Of a stretch of 22,238 nucleotides of DNA, positions 1-7,353 are shown in pieces. The first letter of the stretch is position 1. Each line of letters opens with the position of its first letter. A program made the translations under genes and the position numbers. The stretch comes from JBIOWF01 sp044868295 (lineage in GTDB: Bacteria > Actinomycetota > Actinomycetes > Streptosporangiales > Streptosporangiaceae): contig JBIOWF010000252.1 in the NCBI GenBank assembly GCA_044868295.1, forward strand, positions 1 through 22,238. The letters are read 5' to 3'. The notes below the pieces were generated by a model, which ran no database searches, was not told the origin of the DNA, and saw nothing but the letters and a program-made list of their open reading frames with translations.

Positions 1-981
1 CACGGCGGCTATCGAGTTGACCGCGTGCGCGGCGGCCCCGGCGAGGCCGTGCTCGACCTCCCCGATCGTCACCGCCATGGTCGGCCGGCCTTCGATGTGG
101 ATGGCGAAGCCCGGCTCGGCCCAGCGTGCCACCTTGGTGGCGTCGGCCTTGTAGACGCACTCGACCGTCATGAAGGGCCTGCTCCGGACCAGGCCGCTGA
201 ACATCCACCGCGACGCGCATACAGTCCCGCGCCGGACCACGCCCGCCGCGATCTCGAACTCCTCCGCCGCCAACTCGTATTCGTCGGTCTCCTCGATCTC
301 GTCCAGCTCCACGTCCAGCGCGTCCGCGACGAGCTGGACGCTCTCGGCGAAGAGCGCCCGCTGGAACGCGCGAAAAGGCCGAATCGCGCCCGCGTAGTCC
401 TTGGGCGCCCGCGTGAAGCCGATCAGCTCGGTGACGATCTGGCGGGAGGCATGCCCGCGGAAGTCGGACGACTCGCGCACGTAGATGTGGTCGAGACGGT
501 CCGCCAGGCCGCTCAGCGCGAGCGGAAGGAGGTCGCTCATGAAGCCCGGGTTGATCCCCGTCCCGTGCAGCGAGGTCCCGCCGCGGGCGCAGGCCGCCTC
601 CAGGCGATCGACCAGACCCGGGCCGTGCGCCCGGGGGTACACGAACCCCGTCGAAGTTATGACGTTCTTGCCCGAGGCGAGCAGAGCGCAGATCGTCTCC
701 ACGTCGGTCGTGAGATCGCCTCCGAAGTAGGACGCGGGCAGCGGCATGTGCAGCACACAGTCGGCCTCCATGGCGAGGATGTGCTCCACGTCGTCGGTGC
801 ACTCGACACCGGCGGCGCCGAGCCCGACCAGCCCGCCCGCGTCCAGGCCGACCTTGTCCGGGTCGTAGACGAGCACTCCCGCCAGCTCGAACTCCGGACG
901 GGTGAGCACGCTGCGCAGCGCGTACCCCCCGACTGCGCCCGTGGCCCACTGGACCACGCGCAGGGGCGGAGATAAGGGCAT
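1..981 (-). CDS. Dihydrodipicolinate reductase-fold NAD(P)H-dependent dehydrogenase (3' end outside window)
   Basis: The minus-strand frame is open from ATG at 981 to the window edge (327 codons, no stop), so the C-terminus is missing. The N-terminus is a Rossmann strand (VVQWATGAVGGYALRSVL, about residues 8-25) followed by a second strand ending in VYDPDKVG. Later segments (STGFVYP, GTGINPGFMSDLLP, RESSDFRGHAS) match actinobacterial proteins annotated as dihydrodipicolinate reductase or 2,4-diaminopentanoate dehydrogenase-like. These are DapB-fold NAD(P)H dehydrogenases, seldom true lysine enzymes, and often near lipid or steroid catabolic genes. GGAGG lies about 7 bases before the ATG. The gene is divergent from the SDR at 1258. 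Substrate is unknown; the family call is firm, the function is not. Confidence 0.8.
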   Translation of the reverse strand, partial: MPLSPPLRVVQWATGAVGGYALRSVLTRPEFELAGVLVYDPDKVGLDAGGLVGLGAAGVECTDDVEHILAMEADCVLHMPLPASYFGGDLTTDVETICALLASGKNVITSTGFVYPRAHGPGLVDRLEAACARGGTSLHGTGINPGFMSDLLPLALSGLADRLDHIYVRESSDFRGHASRQIVTELIGFTRAPKDYAGAIRPFRAFQRALFAESVQLVADALDVELDEIEETDEYELAAEEFEIAAGVVRRGTVCASRWMFSGLVRSRPFMTVECVYKADATKVARWAEPGFAIHIEGRPTMAVTIGEVEHGLAGAAAHAVNSIAAV

Positions 982-1218
982 GCAGGGCCTCCAGCCTGGA
1001 TCTGGGCGGGGCCGTGCCAGGTGGTGTCCTTCAATCTCGTCCAGAACAAGACTTGCCGGACACTCCCCGTGAGGGGTGTCGTCGTATGACCCACGCCCGT
1101 ACGGACCGAGAACTCTAGCAGAAATCCACTCGGTTGATCACTATCCGCAACGATCCATTCTCGCTCCGCCACCCATGCTCCTGTCTCGCACTTCGCGAAG
1201 AAGGGCGAGCTATTGTTT

Positions 1219-1238
1219 GGACAACTAGAATGTTGTTC
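1219..1238. promoter_or_regulatory. Inverted repeat enclosing a possible -10 box upstream of the SDR gene
   Basis: Arms GGACAAC (1219-1225) and GTTGTTC (1232-1238) pair at six of seven positions around TAGAAT (1226-1231), which looks like a -10 hexamer. The element lies 20 bases before the SDR start. The geometry (operator around a -10) fits repression by a TetR-like or similar dimer. No convincing -35 box is visible and the regulator is not in the window. Confidence 0.35.
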
Positions 1239-1257
1239 TCCTTGAAGGGTGGGCGCG

Positions 1258-2154
1258 ATGTCTGATCTGAGGTTTGACGGGAAGGTCGCGGTCGTCACCG
1301 GCGCAGGGCACGGGCTCGGCCGCTCGCACGCGCTGCTCCTGGCCGAGCGGGGTGCGAAGGTCGTCGTGAACGACCTCGGCGGAGCTCTGGACGGGACCGG
1401 CGGGTCCGCCGGTCCCGCGGCCGATGTCGTCGAGTTGATCGTCAAGACCGGAGGCGAGGCGGTCGCGAGCACCGACAACGTCGCCACTCCTGACGGCGCC
1501 CAGGCCATCGTCCAGGCCGCGATCGACGCCTTCGGCAGGGTGGACATCCTCGTCAACAACGCCGGCATCCTGCGGGACAAGTCGTTCGGGAAGATGACCG
1601 TCGAGGAGTTCGACGCCGTTCTCGCCGTGCACGTCCGCGGCTCGTACCTGGTCAGCCGGGCCGCGTTCCCGCATATGAAGGAGCAGGGCTACGGGCGCAT
1701 CGTCAACACCTCCTCGCCCAGCGGCCTGTTCGGCAGCTTCGGCCAGGCCAACTACTCGACCGCCAAGATGGGTCTGGTCGGGCTCACCAAGACGCTCGGC
1801 ATCGAGGGCGCCAGGGCCGACATCAAGGCCAACGCGATCGCGTCGATCGCCTGGACCCGGATGACCGAGGCCATCCTGCCCGCCGAGTTCGAGGACAAGT
1901 TCACCGCCGAGCAGATCAGCCCCCTGGTCGCCTACCTCGTCCACGAGACCTGCGAGACCAGCGGCGAGGTGTTCTCGGTCGGTGGGGGCCGGGTCGCCCG
2001 CGTCTTCGTCGCGGAGGGTCCGGGCTGGCGGTCCGACGAGCTCACGATCGAGGCCGTCCGCGACAACTGGGACGCCATCATGACCGAGCAGCCCTACCTT
2101 GAGCCCATCACACTCGGCCAGCAGGCCGGAGCCTCCATGAAGGCCATGCTCTGA
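1258..2154 (+). CDS. SDR-family 3-hydroxyacyl-CoA / hydroxysteroid dehydrogenase (MFE-2 type)
   Basis: This 298-residue classical short-chain dehydrogenase has the cofactor motif TGAGHGLG (residues 14-21), NNAG (100-103), serines at 152-153 and YSTAK (166-170), so the Ser-Tyr-Lys site is complete. The sequence after the first glycine motif (VVVNDLGG, then a glycine-rich linker) and the long C-terminal tail with GWRSDELT resemble the dehydrogenase domain of peroxisomal multifunctional enzyme type 2 (17-beta-HSD4) and mycobacterial relatives used in sterol side-chain or fatty-acid beta-oxidation. ATG at 1258 is preferred over in-frame GTG at 1249 because GAAGGG lies 8 bases before it. It is monocistronic and ends before a strong hairpin. 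The acyl substrate is inferred only from family. Confidence 0.88.
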   Translation: MSDLRFDGKVAVVTGAGHGLGRSHALLLAERGAKVVVNDLGGALDGTGGSAGPAADVVELIVKTGGEAVASTDNVATPDGAQAIVQAAIDAFGRVDILVNNAGILRDKSFGKMTVEEFDAVLAVHVRGSYLVSRAAFPHMKEQGYGRIVNTSSPSGLFGSFGQANYSTAKMGLVGLTKTLGIEGARADIKANAIASIAWTRMTEAILPAEFEDKFTAEQISPLVAYLVHETCETSGEVFSVGGGRVARVFVAEGPGWRSDELTIEAVRDNWDAIMTEQPYLEPITLGQQAGASMKAML

Positions 2155-2236
2155 CCGGGAGTTGACGCCTCGACAAGGGGCAATGCTCCGAGGGTCGGCA
2201 GGCGGCATGCGGACCATGCTGTGACCAGAGCCGTCG

Positions 2237-2268
2237 AGAACCGGCGCTCAGCTCGTGGCGCCGGTTCT
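2237..2268. terminator. Strong intergenic hairpin, likely bidirectional terminator
   Basis: Perfect 11-bp arms AGAACCGGCGC (2237-2247) and GCGCCGGTTCT (2258-2268) enclose a 10-base loop, and a short T run (2268-2270) follows on the plus strand. It sits 83 bases after the SDR stop and 45 bases beyond the stop of the converging minus-strand gene, so it can serve both. Confidence 0.8.
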
Positions 2269-2312
2269 TTCGCTTGTCCGGCCTCGTATCCAACGATCAC
2301 GGCGGGGGCGGT

Positions 2313-2810
2313 TCAGGCCCCGTCGCGTGATGGGGGAGCACAGGGGCGGCGGCGGTCGGACGACGGCCAGACGTACGGGAGGTCGTCGGGCTCGGCGGAG
2401 AAAAGAGGACGGTAGAAGTCGGGGGCCTTGCGGAGGAGAGCGGAGCGGTGGCTCCGGTGGAGATCGGGGTCGCCCAGCCACGGCGGCAGTTCGGCGGCGG
2501 CATGGAGGGCCGACTGGGAGCGCGGGGCGGCGAGACCGCGGCGTTCGAGCAGTTCCCCGGTCAGAGTGGCCGCGCACGTGTCGGCGCGGCCCAGGCCGCA
2601 CCACACCGCGCAGATCTCCAGCCCGTAGCGGACCAGCGCCTCCTCATATCCGGCCCACATGAGTACGGCGGGATGATTGCGCCAGCCGTACCCCGGAACG
2701 GTCAGCGCGCGCAACACCTGGAGCGCCTCGACGCGCTGCTTGCCCAGACGCAACGGGTCGAGGACCCGCGCGGTGGCGGCGAAGTCCGGATAGGGCAGAA
2801 AGGTCTGCAT
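2313..2810 (-). CDS. MSMEG_6728-like conserved protein (pyrimidine-dimer glycosylase-like fold)
   Basis: The 165-residue product opens with MQTFLPYPDF and contains RVLDPLRLGKQRVEALQ and YGWRNHPAVLMWAGYEEAL, the signature of the small actinobacterial MSMEG_6728 family, which resembles the pyrimidine-dimer DNA glycosylase (T4 endonuclease V-like) group. The N-terminal block is typical in that family; enzymatic activity has not been shown to my knowledge. ATG at 2810 is chosen because family members begin at MQTF; an in-frame TTG at 2834 would add eight atypical residues. The ribosome binding site is weak. It lies 64 bases downstream of the alcohol dehydrogenase on the same strand and could be cotranscribed, but no functional link is evident. 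Confidence 0.72.
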   Translation of the reverse strand: MQTFLPYPDFAATARVLDPLRLGKQRVEALQVLRALTVPGYGWRNHPAVLMWAGYEEALVRYGLEICAVWCGLGRADTCAATLTGELLERRGLAAPRSQSALHAAAELPPWLGDPDLHRSHRSALLRKAPDFYRPLFSAEPDDLPYVWPSSDRRRPCAPPSRDGA

Positions 2811-2874
2811 CTCGCCAGGTCGGCTACCCACCAAACCCCGAAATATCCCACTACGCCTTACGGCTCAGGCGCGG

Positions 2875-3960
2875 CTAGTCGAGGACGACGATCTGGCGGA
2901 GGGCCTCGCCGCCTCTCAGTGCGGCGACGGCGTCGTTGAGGTCGGCCAGCTTGATCCGAGAGCTGATCATGCTCTCCAGGTCGAGCTTGCCGGCCTTGTA
3001 GAGGCCCGCGAAGAACGGGAAGTCCCGCCGCACGTCCGAGCCGCCGTAGAGCGAGCTCAGCAGGTTCTTGCCCTCGAACAGCAGGTTGAAGGCCGACAGC
3101 GGGACCAGGTCGTCCTTCGCGCCCGCACCGACGACGATGACGTCGCCCCCGCGGCGGGTGGCCTTCCAGGCGGTCATGATGGCGGCGGACTTGCCGACCG
3201 CCTCGAACCCGTAGTCGAAGCCCCGGCGGCCCGTCAGCGAGCCGACCGCGTCAGTGAGCTGGTCGGGGGTGACCGCGTGGGTGGCGCCGACCTTCTTGGC
3301 CAGCTCGTGCTTGGACTCGAGGGGGTCGATCGCCAGGATCGTGGTCGCGCCGGACACTCGCGCGCCCTGGATGACCGACAGGCCCACGCCGCCGCAGCCG
3401 ACGACCGCGACCGTGGAGCCCGCCTTCACCTTCGCGGTGTTGAGGACCGCGCCGACGCCGGTCGTGATGCCGCAGCCGATGAGGGCCGCCGCCTCGTACG
3501 GCAGGTCGGGATCGACCTTGACGGCGCCCCGCCACGGGACGACGATCTCCTCCGCCCAGGTGCCGCAGCCCGCCATGCCGAACGCCGGGGTGTCGCCGCC
3601 GAAGCGGAAGCGGGCCTCCGCGTAGCTCTTCATGACGTAGGTCAGGCACAGGAACGGCTGGCCGAGGATGCAGTTCGGGCACTCGTTGCAGGCCGGCGTC
3701 CAGTTGATGATCACGTGGTCGCCCGGCTGCACCGAGGTCACGTGGTCACCCACCTCGACGACCTCACCGGCGCCTTCGTGACCCGGGATCAGCGGCATCG
3801 CCATCGGCAGGACGCCGGAGATCGCCGACAGGTCGGAATGGCAGACACCGGTCGCCTTGATCTTCACGCGGACGTCCGCCGGCCCCACCGGGGTGAGGGT
3901 GAAGTCGTCACGGATGTCGAGCTTGTCGTCGCCGACCGCGTGCAAGAGCGCGCCGCGCAT
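2875..3960 (-). CDS. Zinc-dependent medium-chain alcohol dehydrogenase (AdhD-like)
   Basis: This complete 361-residue MDR alcohol dehydrogenase has catalytic zinc ligands Cys40 (GVCHSD), His61-Glu62 (GHEGAG) and Cys163 (LIGCGITTG). Structural zinc cysteines are at 91, 94, 97 and 105, and the NAD(P) motif is GCGGVG (188-193). The architecture matches the mycobacterial AdhD/AdhB class III-like group, which oxidises alcohols to aldehydes with NAD or a tightly bound cofactor. AGGAGG lies 4-5 bases before the ATG. The ferredoxin ends 18 bases upstream, so the two form an operon with the PPOX gene. A ferredoxin followed by such an ADH usually serves a P450 hydroxylation then alcohol oxidation; the substrate cannot be told here. 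Confidence 0.92.
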   Translation of the reverse strand: MRGALLHAVGDDKLDIRDDFTLTPVGPADVRVKIKATGVCHSDLSAISGVLPMAMPLIPGHEGAGEVVEVGDHVTSVQPGDHVIINWTPACNECPNCILGQPFLCLTYVMKSYAEARFRFGGDTPAFGMAGCGTWAEEIVVPWRGAVKVDPDLPYEAAALIGCGITTGVGAVLNTAKVKAGSTVAVVGCGGVGLSVIQGARVSGATTILAIDPLESKHELAKKVGATHAVTPDQLTDAVGSLTGRRGFDYGFEAVGKSAAIMTAWKATRRGGDVIVVGAGAKDDLVPLSAFNLLFEGKNLLSSLYGGSDVRRDFPFFAGLYKAGKLDLESMISSRIKLADLNDAVAALRGGEALRQIVVLD

Positions 3961-3978
3961 GTGACCTCCTGGAGAGTT

Positions 3979-4173
3979 CTACTCGTCTTCGAGCGACAAT
4001 GCGGCTTTGGGGCAGGATCGGACCGCGTGCCCTACTCGATCCAGCATTTCGGCGGGCGGCTCAGGCAGCAGGACGTGCAACCGGTCGTCGTCGTCGAGCT
4101 CGAAGACCTCGGGTGCCAGGCCCATGCAGACGGCATTGGCTTCGCAGACCAGATAGTCGACCTTGACCTTCAT
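3979..4173 (-). CDS. [3Fe-4S] ferredoxin, P450-type electron donor
   Basis: The 64-residue product MKVKVDYLVCEANAVC... has Cys10, Cys16 and Cys54-Pro55, the C-x2-X-x2-C ... CP pattern of single-cluster [3Fe-4S] ferredoxins that reduce actinobacterial cytochromes P450. The variable central position is Asn13, where others have His, Ala or Ser. The acidic stretch ELDDDDR and the acidic C-terminus LEDE are usual. ATG at 4173 is chosen over upstream in-frame starts because GGGAG lies about 9 bases before it and the protein then has standard length. It sits between the PPOX and ADH genes. The only P450 in the window is at 16759-17964, the inferred but unproven partner. Confidence 0.93.
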   Translation of the reverse strand: MKVKVDYLVCEANAVCMGLAPEVFELDDDDRLHVLLPEPPAEMLDRVGHAVRSCPKAALSLEDE

Positions 4174-4210
4174 TTCGAATGCTCCCTGTGTACGGCTGTC
4201 GCCCGGTGCC

Positions 4211-4573
4211 TCAGTGGGCGAGCTTCCGATGATCCCACGACACCATACGGGTCGGTTCGACCACGAAGGCAACCCGCTTACGAGCGGTCTGTTCGACGTA
4301 CTCACGGAACGGGTCGGCATCGTCGATCTCAGGAGCCCCCACGGGATCCTCGGGCGAGGTCATGCCGGCCATCCGCCGGGTGATACCCATGCCGACATCG
4401 AAGACGCCCTTGCGGTCGTCGATGAGCCGGGCGGTGCCGTAGATCAGGACGCCGCGTAGCTCGGAGTAGTCCTCTCCCGCCTCGATCAGGCAGGTGACCC
4501 GGGCGTCGCGCCCGATGTTGCGGGTTTTCTGCGCCTTGCCGTACGTCCATAAGGTGATCTTTCCCCCAGGCAT
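4211..4573 (-). CDS. PPOX/F420-type flavin-split-barrel protein, N-terminally truncated (possible pseudogene)
   Basis: The 120-residue frame contains KITLWTYGKAQKTRNIGRD and RVTCLIEAGEDY..LRGVLIYG, the middle strands of the pyridoxamine-phosphate-oxidase-like flavin or F420 split barrel, and ends KRVAFVVEPTRMVSWDHRK as full-length relatives do. Relatives carry about 40-50 more N-terminal residues (the first strands, with an RPH..PMW-like segment) that are absent: an in-frame TAA lies only a few codons above ATG 4573, and the plus-strand methyltransferase begins at 4624. It is therefore either a 5'-truncated remnant or a short variant. It is the first gene of the minus-strand operon with ferredoxin and ADH (37-base gap). 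No Shine-Dalgarno is visible before 4573. Confidence 0.68.
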   Translation of the reverse strand: MPGGKITLWTYGKAQKTRNIGRDARVTCLIEAGEDYSELRGVLIYGTARLIDDRKGVFDVGMGITRRMAGMTSPEDPVGAPEIDDADPFREYVEQTARKRVAFVVEPTRMVSWDHRKLAH

Positions 4574-4581
4574 GGGTAGGG

Positions 4582-4611
4582 TTTATCGTTCACAGTCCGA
4601 CAGCCGTACAA
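4582..4611 (-). promoter_or_regulatory. Possible promoter for the PPOX-ferredoxin-ADH operon
   Basis: On the minus strand TTGTAC (4611-4606) and GATAAA (4587-4582) are separated by 18 bases. The -10-like box ends eight bases before ATG 4573, so transcription would start near the A of the ATG and give a leaderless mRNA, which would explain the absence of a ribosome binding site. The hexamers are imperfect. Confidence 0.3.
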
Positions 4612-4623
4612 AAGGGAACAGTG

Positions 4624-5265
4624 ATGGCCGAAGCGATGCCCCAGGCCCTGCGGTACGCCGCCGAGCACGCCAAGGGCTTCATGCCGCCAGAGGAAGGCCT
4701 GGCCCTCTTCGAGCTTGCCTGCGAGTACGGTTCCCGCGGCCCCATCTGCGAGATCGGCACCTACTGCGGCAAGTCCGCGATCTATCTGGGCGCCGGAGCG
4801 CGCCAGTCGGGCTCGATCGTTTTCACCGTGGACCACCATCGGGGGTCGGAGGAGATCCAGCCCGGCTGGGCGCATCACGACCCGACGCTGATGGACCCTC
4901 GCTTCGGCAGGATGGACTCGTTGCCGTTCTTCCGGGGCGCGATCGCGTCGGCGGGCCTGGAGGACGAGGTCATCGCCATAGTCGGTGCCTCGGCGACGGT
5001 CTCACGCCACTGGAACACCCCGCTCGGCCTGCTCTTCATCGACGGCGGCCACTCCGAGGAACCCGTGACGAAGGACTACGAAGGCTGGGCGCCGCATGTG
5101 GTCGAGGGTGGCGCGCTGGTGTTCCACGACATCTACCCCGATCCGGCCAAGGGCGGGCAGGCGCCCTTCCACGTCTACGAGCGCGCCCTCGCCTCAGGAG
5201 CCTTCAAGGAGGGCAGAGCCGTGGGCTCGCTCCGCGTCCTGGAGCGGACGGCTCCCGGTCTCTGA
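4624..5265 (+). CDS. Class I SAM-dependent methyltransferase (Methyltransf_24 type)
   Basis: The 213-residue protein has motif I ICEIGTYCGKSAIYLG (about residues 41-56), an acidic post-I strand VFTVDHHRG, and LLFIDGGHSEE followed by GGALVFHDIYPD, the arrangement of Methyltransf_24/O-methyltransferase-3-like enzymes. These often methylate sugar or small-molecule hydroxyls; the histidine-rich VDHH and FIDGGHS segments suggest metal assistance, which is inference. GGGA lies six bases before ATG 4624; GTG at 4621 is an alternative. It faces the toroid, methyltransferase and GT4 genes and converges with them across a short repeat-rich spacer, so a shared glycan pathway is likely. The acceptor is unknown. 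Confidence 0.82.
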   Translation: MAEAMPQALRYAAEHAKGFMPPEEGLALFELACEYGSRGPICEIGTYCGKSAIYLGAGARQSGSIVFTVDHHRGSEEIQPGWAHHDPTLMDPRFGRMDSLPFFRGAIASAGLEDEVIAIVGASATVSRHWNTPLGLLFIDGGHSEEPVTKDYEGWAPHVVEGGALVFHDIYPDPAKGGQAPFHVYERALASGAFKEGRAVGSLRVLERTAPGL

Positions 5266-5403
5266 CGACGGCCGCTCGCTCCACGTCTGGCTCCACGTTC
5301 GGTCCACAGAGGAGGCATGGGCTCGCTCCGCGCCTTGGCGCACGGCGGTCAGGCGCGGGCGTGCTCACTCCGCGTCTTGCGCGGCGATCAGGCGCGGGTG
5401 CTC
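5225..5403. repeat. Degenerate direct repeats around GCTCGCTCC between convergent genes
   Basis: A 12-mer like GCTCGCTCCRCG recurs at 5225, 5274, 5321 and (one change) 5363. From 5321 the copies form two longer units (about 42 and 37 bases) each ending GGTCAGGCGCGGG or GATCAGGCGCGGG, followed by a partial third. The array covers the last codons of the methyltransferase, the whole spacer, and the last codons of the minus-strand toroid gene, so both C-termini are affected. Confidence 0.6.
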
Positions 5404-6468
5404 GCATCCGCACTCGCCGATGATGCGGGCCTCCTGATCGCCCGCGTGGCGGAACACGCCACTGGCCGGTGTCGTCCGGGACAGCGCGTCGGCCGCCAGG
5501 ACGACGGCGGCCGCCGTGTAGGCCGACCGCTCGTGCGGGAAATGTTTCTCGTTCGCGAACTGCCAGCCCGTCCAGTACGAGCCGTCCTCGTGCCGCAGGT
5601 GCTGCATGTCCGCGAAGAGGGCCAGCGCTTTCTCCCGTTCGCCGATCGCGTCCAGGGTGAGCACCAGCTCGCAGGACTCCGCGCCGGTCACCCACGGCTG
5701 GTCGGAGACACAGCGGACGCCCAGTCCGGGCACGACGAAGGTGTCCCACTCCTCCTCAAGGCGTTGCCGGGCCCGCCCCCCGCGTACGGCGCCGCCGAGG
5801 ATGGGGTAGTACCAGTCCATCGAGAAACGGCTCTTGTCGGCGAACGCCTCCGGGTGCGCGAGAAGCACGTGGCCCAGCTGGTCGGCCGCCAGCTCCCAGT
5901 CGGGCTGCGGGTCGCCCAGCCGTTCGGCGAGCCGGACGCCGCTGCGCAACCCCTGGTAGACCGAAGCGGATCCGGTGAGAAGGGCGTACGGCGCGGGCTC
6001 GCCGCGCGCGTCACGCTCCCACACGATCTCGCCGCGCGTGGTCTGGAGGCCGACGACGAAGTCGAGCGCCTTGGTGACCACGGGCCACATCGCCCGGGCG
6101 AAGGCCTCGTCCCCGGTCACCAGCAGGTCGTGCCAGACGCCGACGGCGACGTAGGCGGCGTGGTTGGACTCCCCGCCGTGCTCGACCGGCTCGCCGCCGA
6201 CCAGCTTCATCGGCCACGAGCCGTCGGGCCGCTGGTGCCTGACCAGCCACTCGTGGCCCTTGCGGGCCTCGCTGTGGAGCCCGGCCACGGTCATGGCCAT
6301 CAGGCATTCCACATGGTTCCAGGCGTCCACGTGGCCTTGCGGCCAGGGCACGCCGCCTTCGGCGTCCTGGACCGCCGCGATGCTCCTCGCCGTATCGACG
6401 ACCTGGTCCCGGGTGATCACGCCCGGGACCGCGGGTATGCGACTCGCCTCGATGCGGCGCTCCGTCAT
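5365..6468 (-). CDS. Alpha/alpha-toroid protein ('prenyltransferase/squalene-cyclase repeat'), probable glycan enzyme
   Basis: The 367-residue protein is built of helical repeats with a QW-like motif (RHQRPDGSWP) near the N-terminus, FSMDWYYPILGG in the middle, and LRHEDGSYWTGW with FPHERSAYTAAA near the end. QW-like motifs explain automatic names such as prenyltransferase, but the DxDD and DDTA acid motifs of terpene cyclases are not seen. The conserved Trp, Asp, His and Glu residues (VDAWNHVE, DSYW-like segments) equally fit an (alpha/alpha)6 carbohydrate-active enzyme. ATG at 6468 overlaps the methyltransferase stop (ATGA), fixing the start and implying translational coupling. Neighbours are a GT4 and two methyltransferases. 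The exact reaction is unknown; the C-terminal residues lie in a repeat. Confidence 0.7.
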   Translation of the reverse strand: MTERRIEASRIPAVPGVITRDQVVDTARSIAAVQDAEGGVPWPQGHVDAWNHVECLMAMTVAGLHSEARKGHEWLVRHQRPDGSWPMKLVGGEPVEHGGESNHAAYVAVGVWHDLLVTGDEAFARAMWPVVTKALDFVVGLQTTRGEIVWERDARGEPAPYALLTGSASVYQGLRSGVRLAERLGDPQPDWELAADQLGHVLLAHPEAFADKSRFSMDWYYPILGGAVRGGRARQRLEEEWDTFVVPGLGVRCVSDQPWVTGAESCELVLTLDAIGEREKALALFADMQHLRHEDGSYWTGWQFANEKHFPHERSAYTAAAVVLAADALSRTTPASGVFRHAGDQEARIIGECGCEHPRLIAAQDAE

Positions 6469-7178
6469 GCCGGTTTCCGGACGTAGACCGCCACGCTCTT
6501 GCCGATCAGAGGATTGAGCACGGCTTCCGCGATCCGGGTGGCGGCGGGGCGCTTCATGATGTCCCAGACCAGCAGCTCGTGGTAGGCCTTGGCGAGCGGG
6601 TGATCGTCGTTGTTCACACCGACCGCGCATTTGATCCACCAGTACGGCGAATGCAGCCCGTGGGCGTGATGACGAGGCCCGATCTCCAGGCCGACGGACT
6701 TCAGCTTGGCTTCCAGCTCCGCCAAGGTATAAATCCGGATATGTCCCCCGGGGGCTGTGTGGTAGTCCTCCGAGAGGGCCCAGCAGATCCGCTCCGGCAG
6801 GAAACTCGGCACCGTGATGGCCGCCCGGCCGCCGGGCTTGAGCACGCGGACGATCTCCCGCATCGCGGCCATGTCATCCGGAATGTGCTCCAGCACCTCG
6901 GCGGCGATGACCCGGTCGAAGGAGGCGTCCGGAAAGGGCATGTCGAGCGCGTTCCCGACGACGGTGTCCCCGGATGCGCCCTCCGGGATCTGCCCCTCCT
7001 TGTCCATGGCCGCGAACATGGCCGCGACGCCTTCCAGCTCGGCCGCGTCCATGTCGAAGGCGACCACGTCGGCGCCCCGGCGCAGCACCTCGAAGGCATG
7101 CCTGCCGCCCCCGGCTCCGAGGTCGAGAACTCGGTCTCCCGGGCCGACGGGCAGCCGGTTGAAGTCGACGGTCAGCAC
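6465..7178 (-). CDS. Class I SAM-dependent methyltransferase (Methyltransf_11 type)
   Basis: The 237-residue protein has motif I VLDLGAGGGRHAFEV (about residues 18-32), post-I AFDMDAAEL, motif II FDRVIAAEVLEHIPDD and motif III LKPGGRAAITVPSFLPE, so the SAM site is complete. The C-terminal part (SPYWWIKCAVGVNNDDHP) is shared with actinobacterial proteins found beside GT4 enzymes. The start is GTG at 7178 with GAGGGGAG about eight bases upstream. It overlaps the toroid gene by four bases and follows the GT4 gene by 175 bases, in which only a small inverted repeat (GCCCAC-G-GTGGGC, 7271-7283) is notable. Methylation of a sugar on a glycolipid or polysaccharide is inferred from context. Confidence 0.87.
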   Translation of the reverse strand: MLTVDFNRLPVGPGDRVLDLGAGGGRHAFEVLRRGADVVAFDMDAAELEGVAAMFAAMDKEGQIPEGASGDTVVGNALDMPFPDASFDRVIAAEVLEHIPDDMAAMREIVRVLKPGGRAAITVPSFLPERICWALSEDYHTAPGGHIRIYTLAELEAKLKSVGLEIGPRHHAHGLHSPYWWIKCAVGVNNDDHPLAKAYHELLVWDIMKRPAATRIAEAVLNPLIGKSVAVYVRKPA

Positions 7179-7353
7179 GCGCCGCTCCCCTCTTTCGATC
7201 TCGCAGAAGTTCCAATGGAGGCGCCTTGACCGGCGCGGATGTCATATCTGATCGGGGGAAGGCGCGTCGGGCCCACGGTGGGCGCGGCGCCGTACCCGAG
7301 ACTCGCGATCAACCGCTCAGGACCCGCCTGATCGACCCCGTGGACACGCGGCC

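Noticed and set aside
1047..1055. CAAG-A-CTTG, similar to the KstR2 steroid repressor site
   Set aside because: The KstR2 motif needs two bases between the half-sites; here there is one and the flanks do not match.
1225..2217. Long minus-strand frame opposite the SDR gene
   Set aside because: It is the exact antisense of a gene with full SDR motifs and has no family features of its own.
2143..2231. Imperfect repeat of the SDR gene end (CATGCTCTGACC / CATGCTGTGACC)
   Set aside because: Only about a dozen matching bases with no further flank similarity; compatible with chance in this composition.
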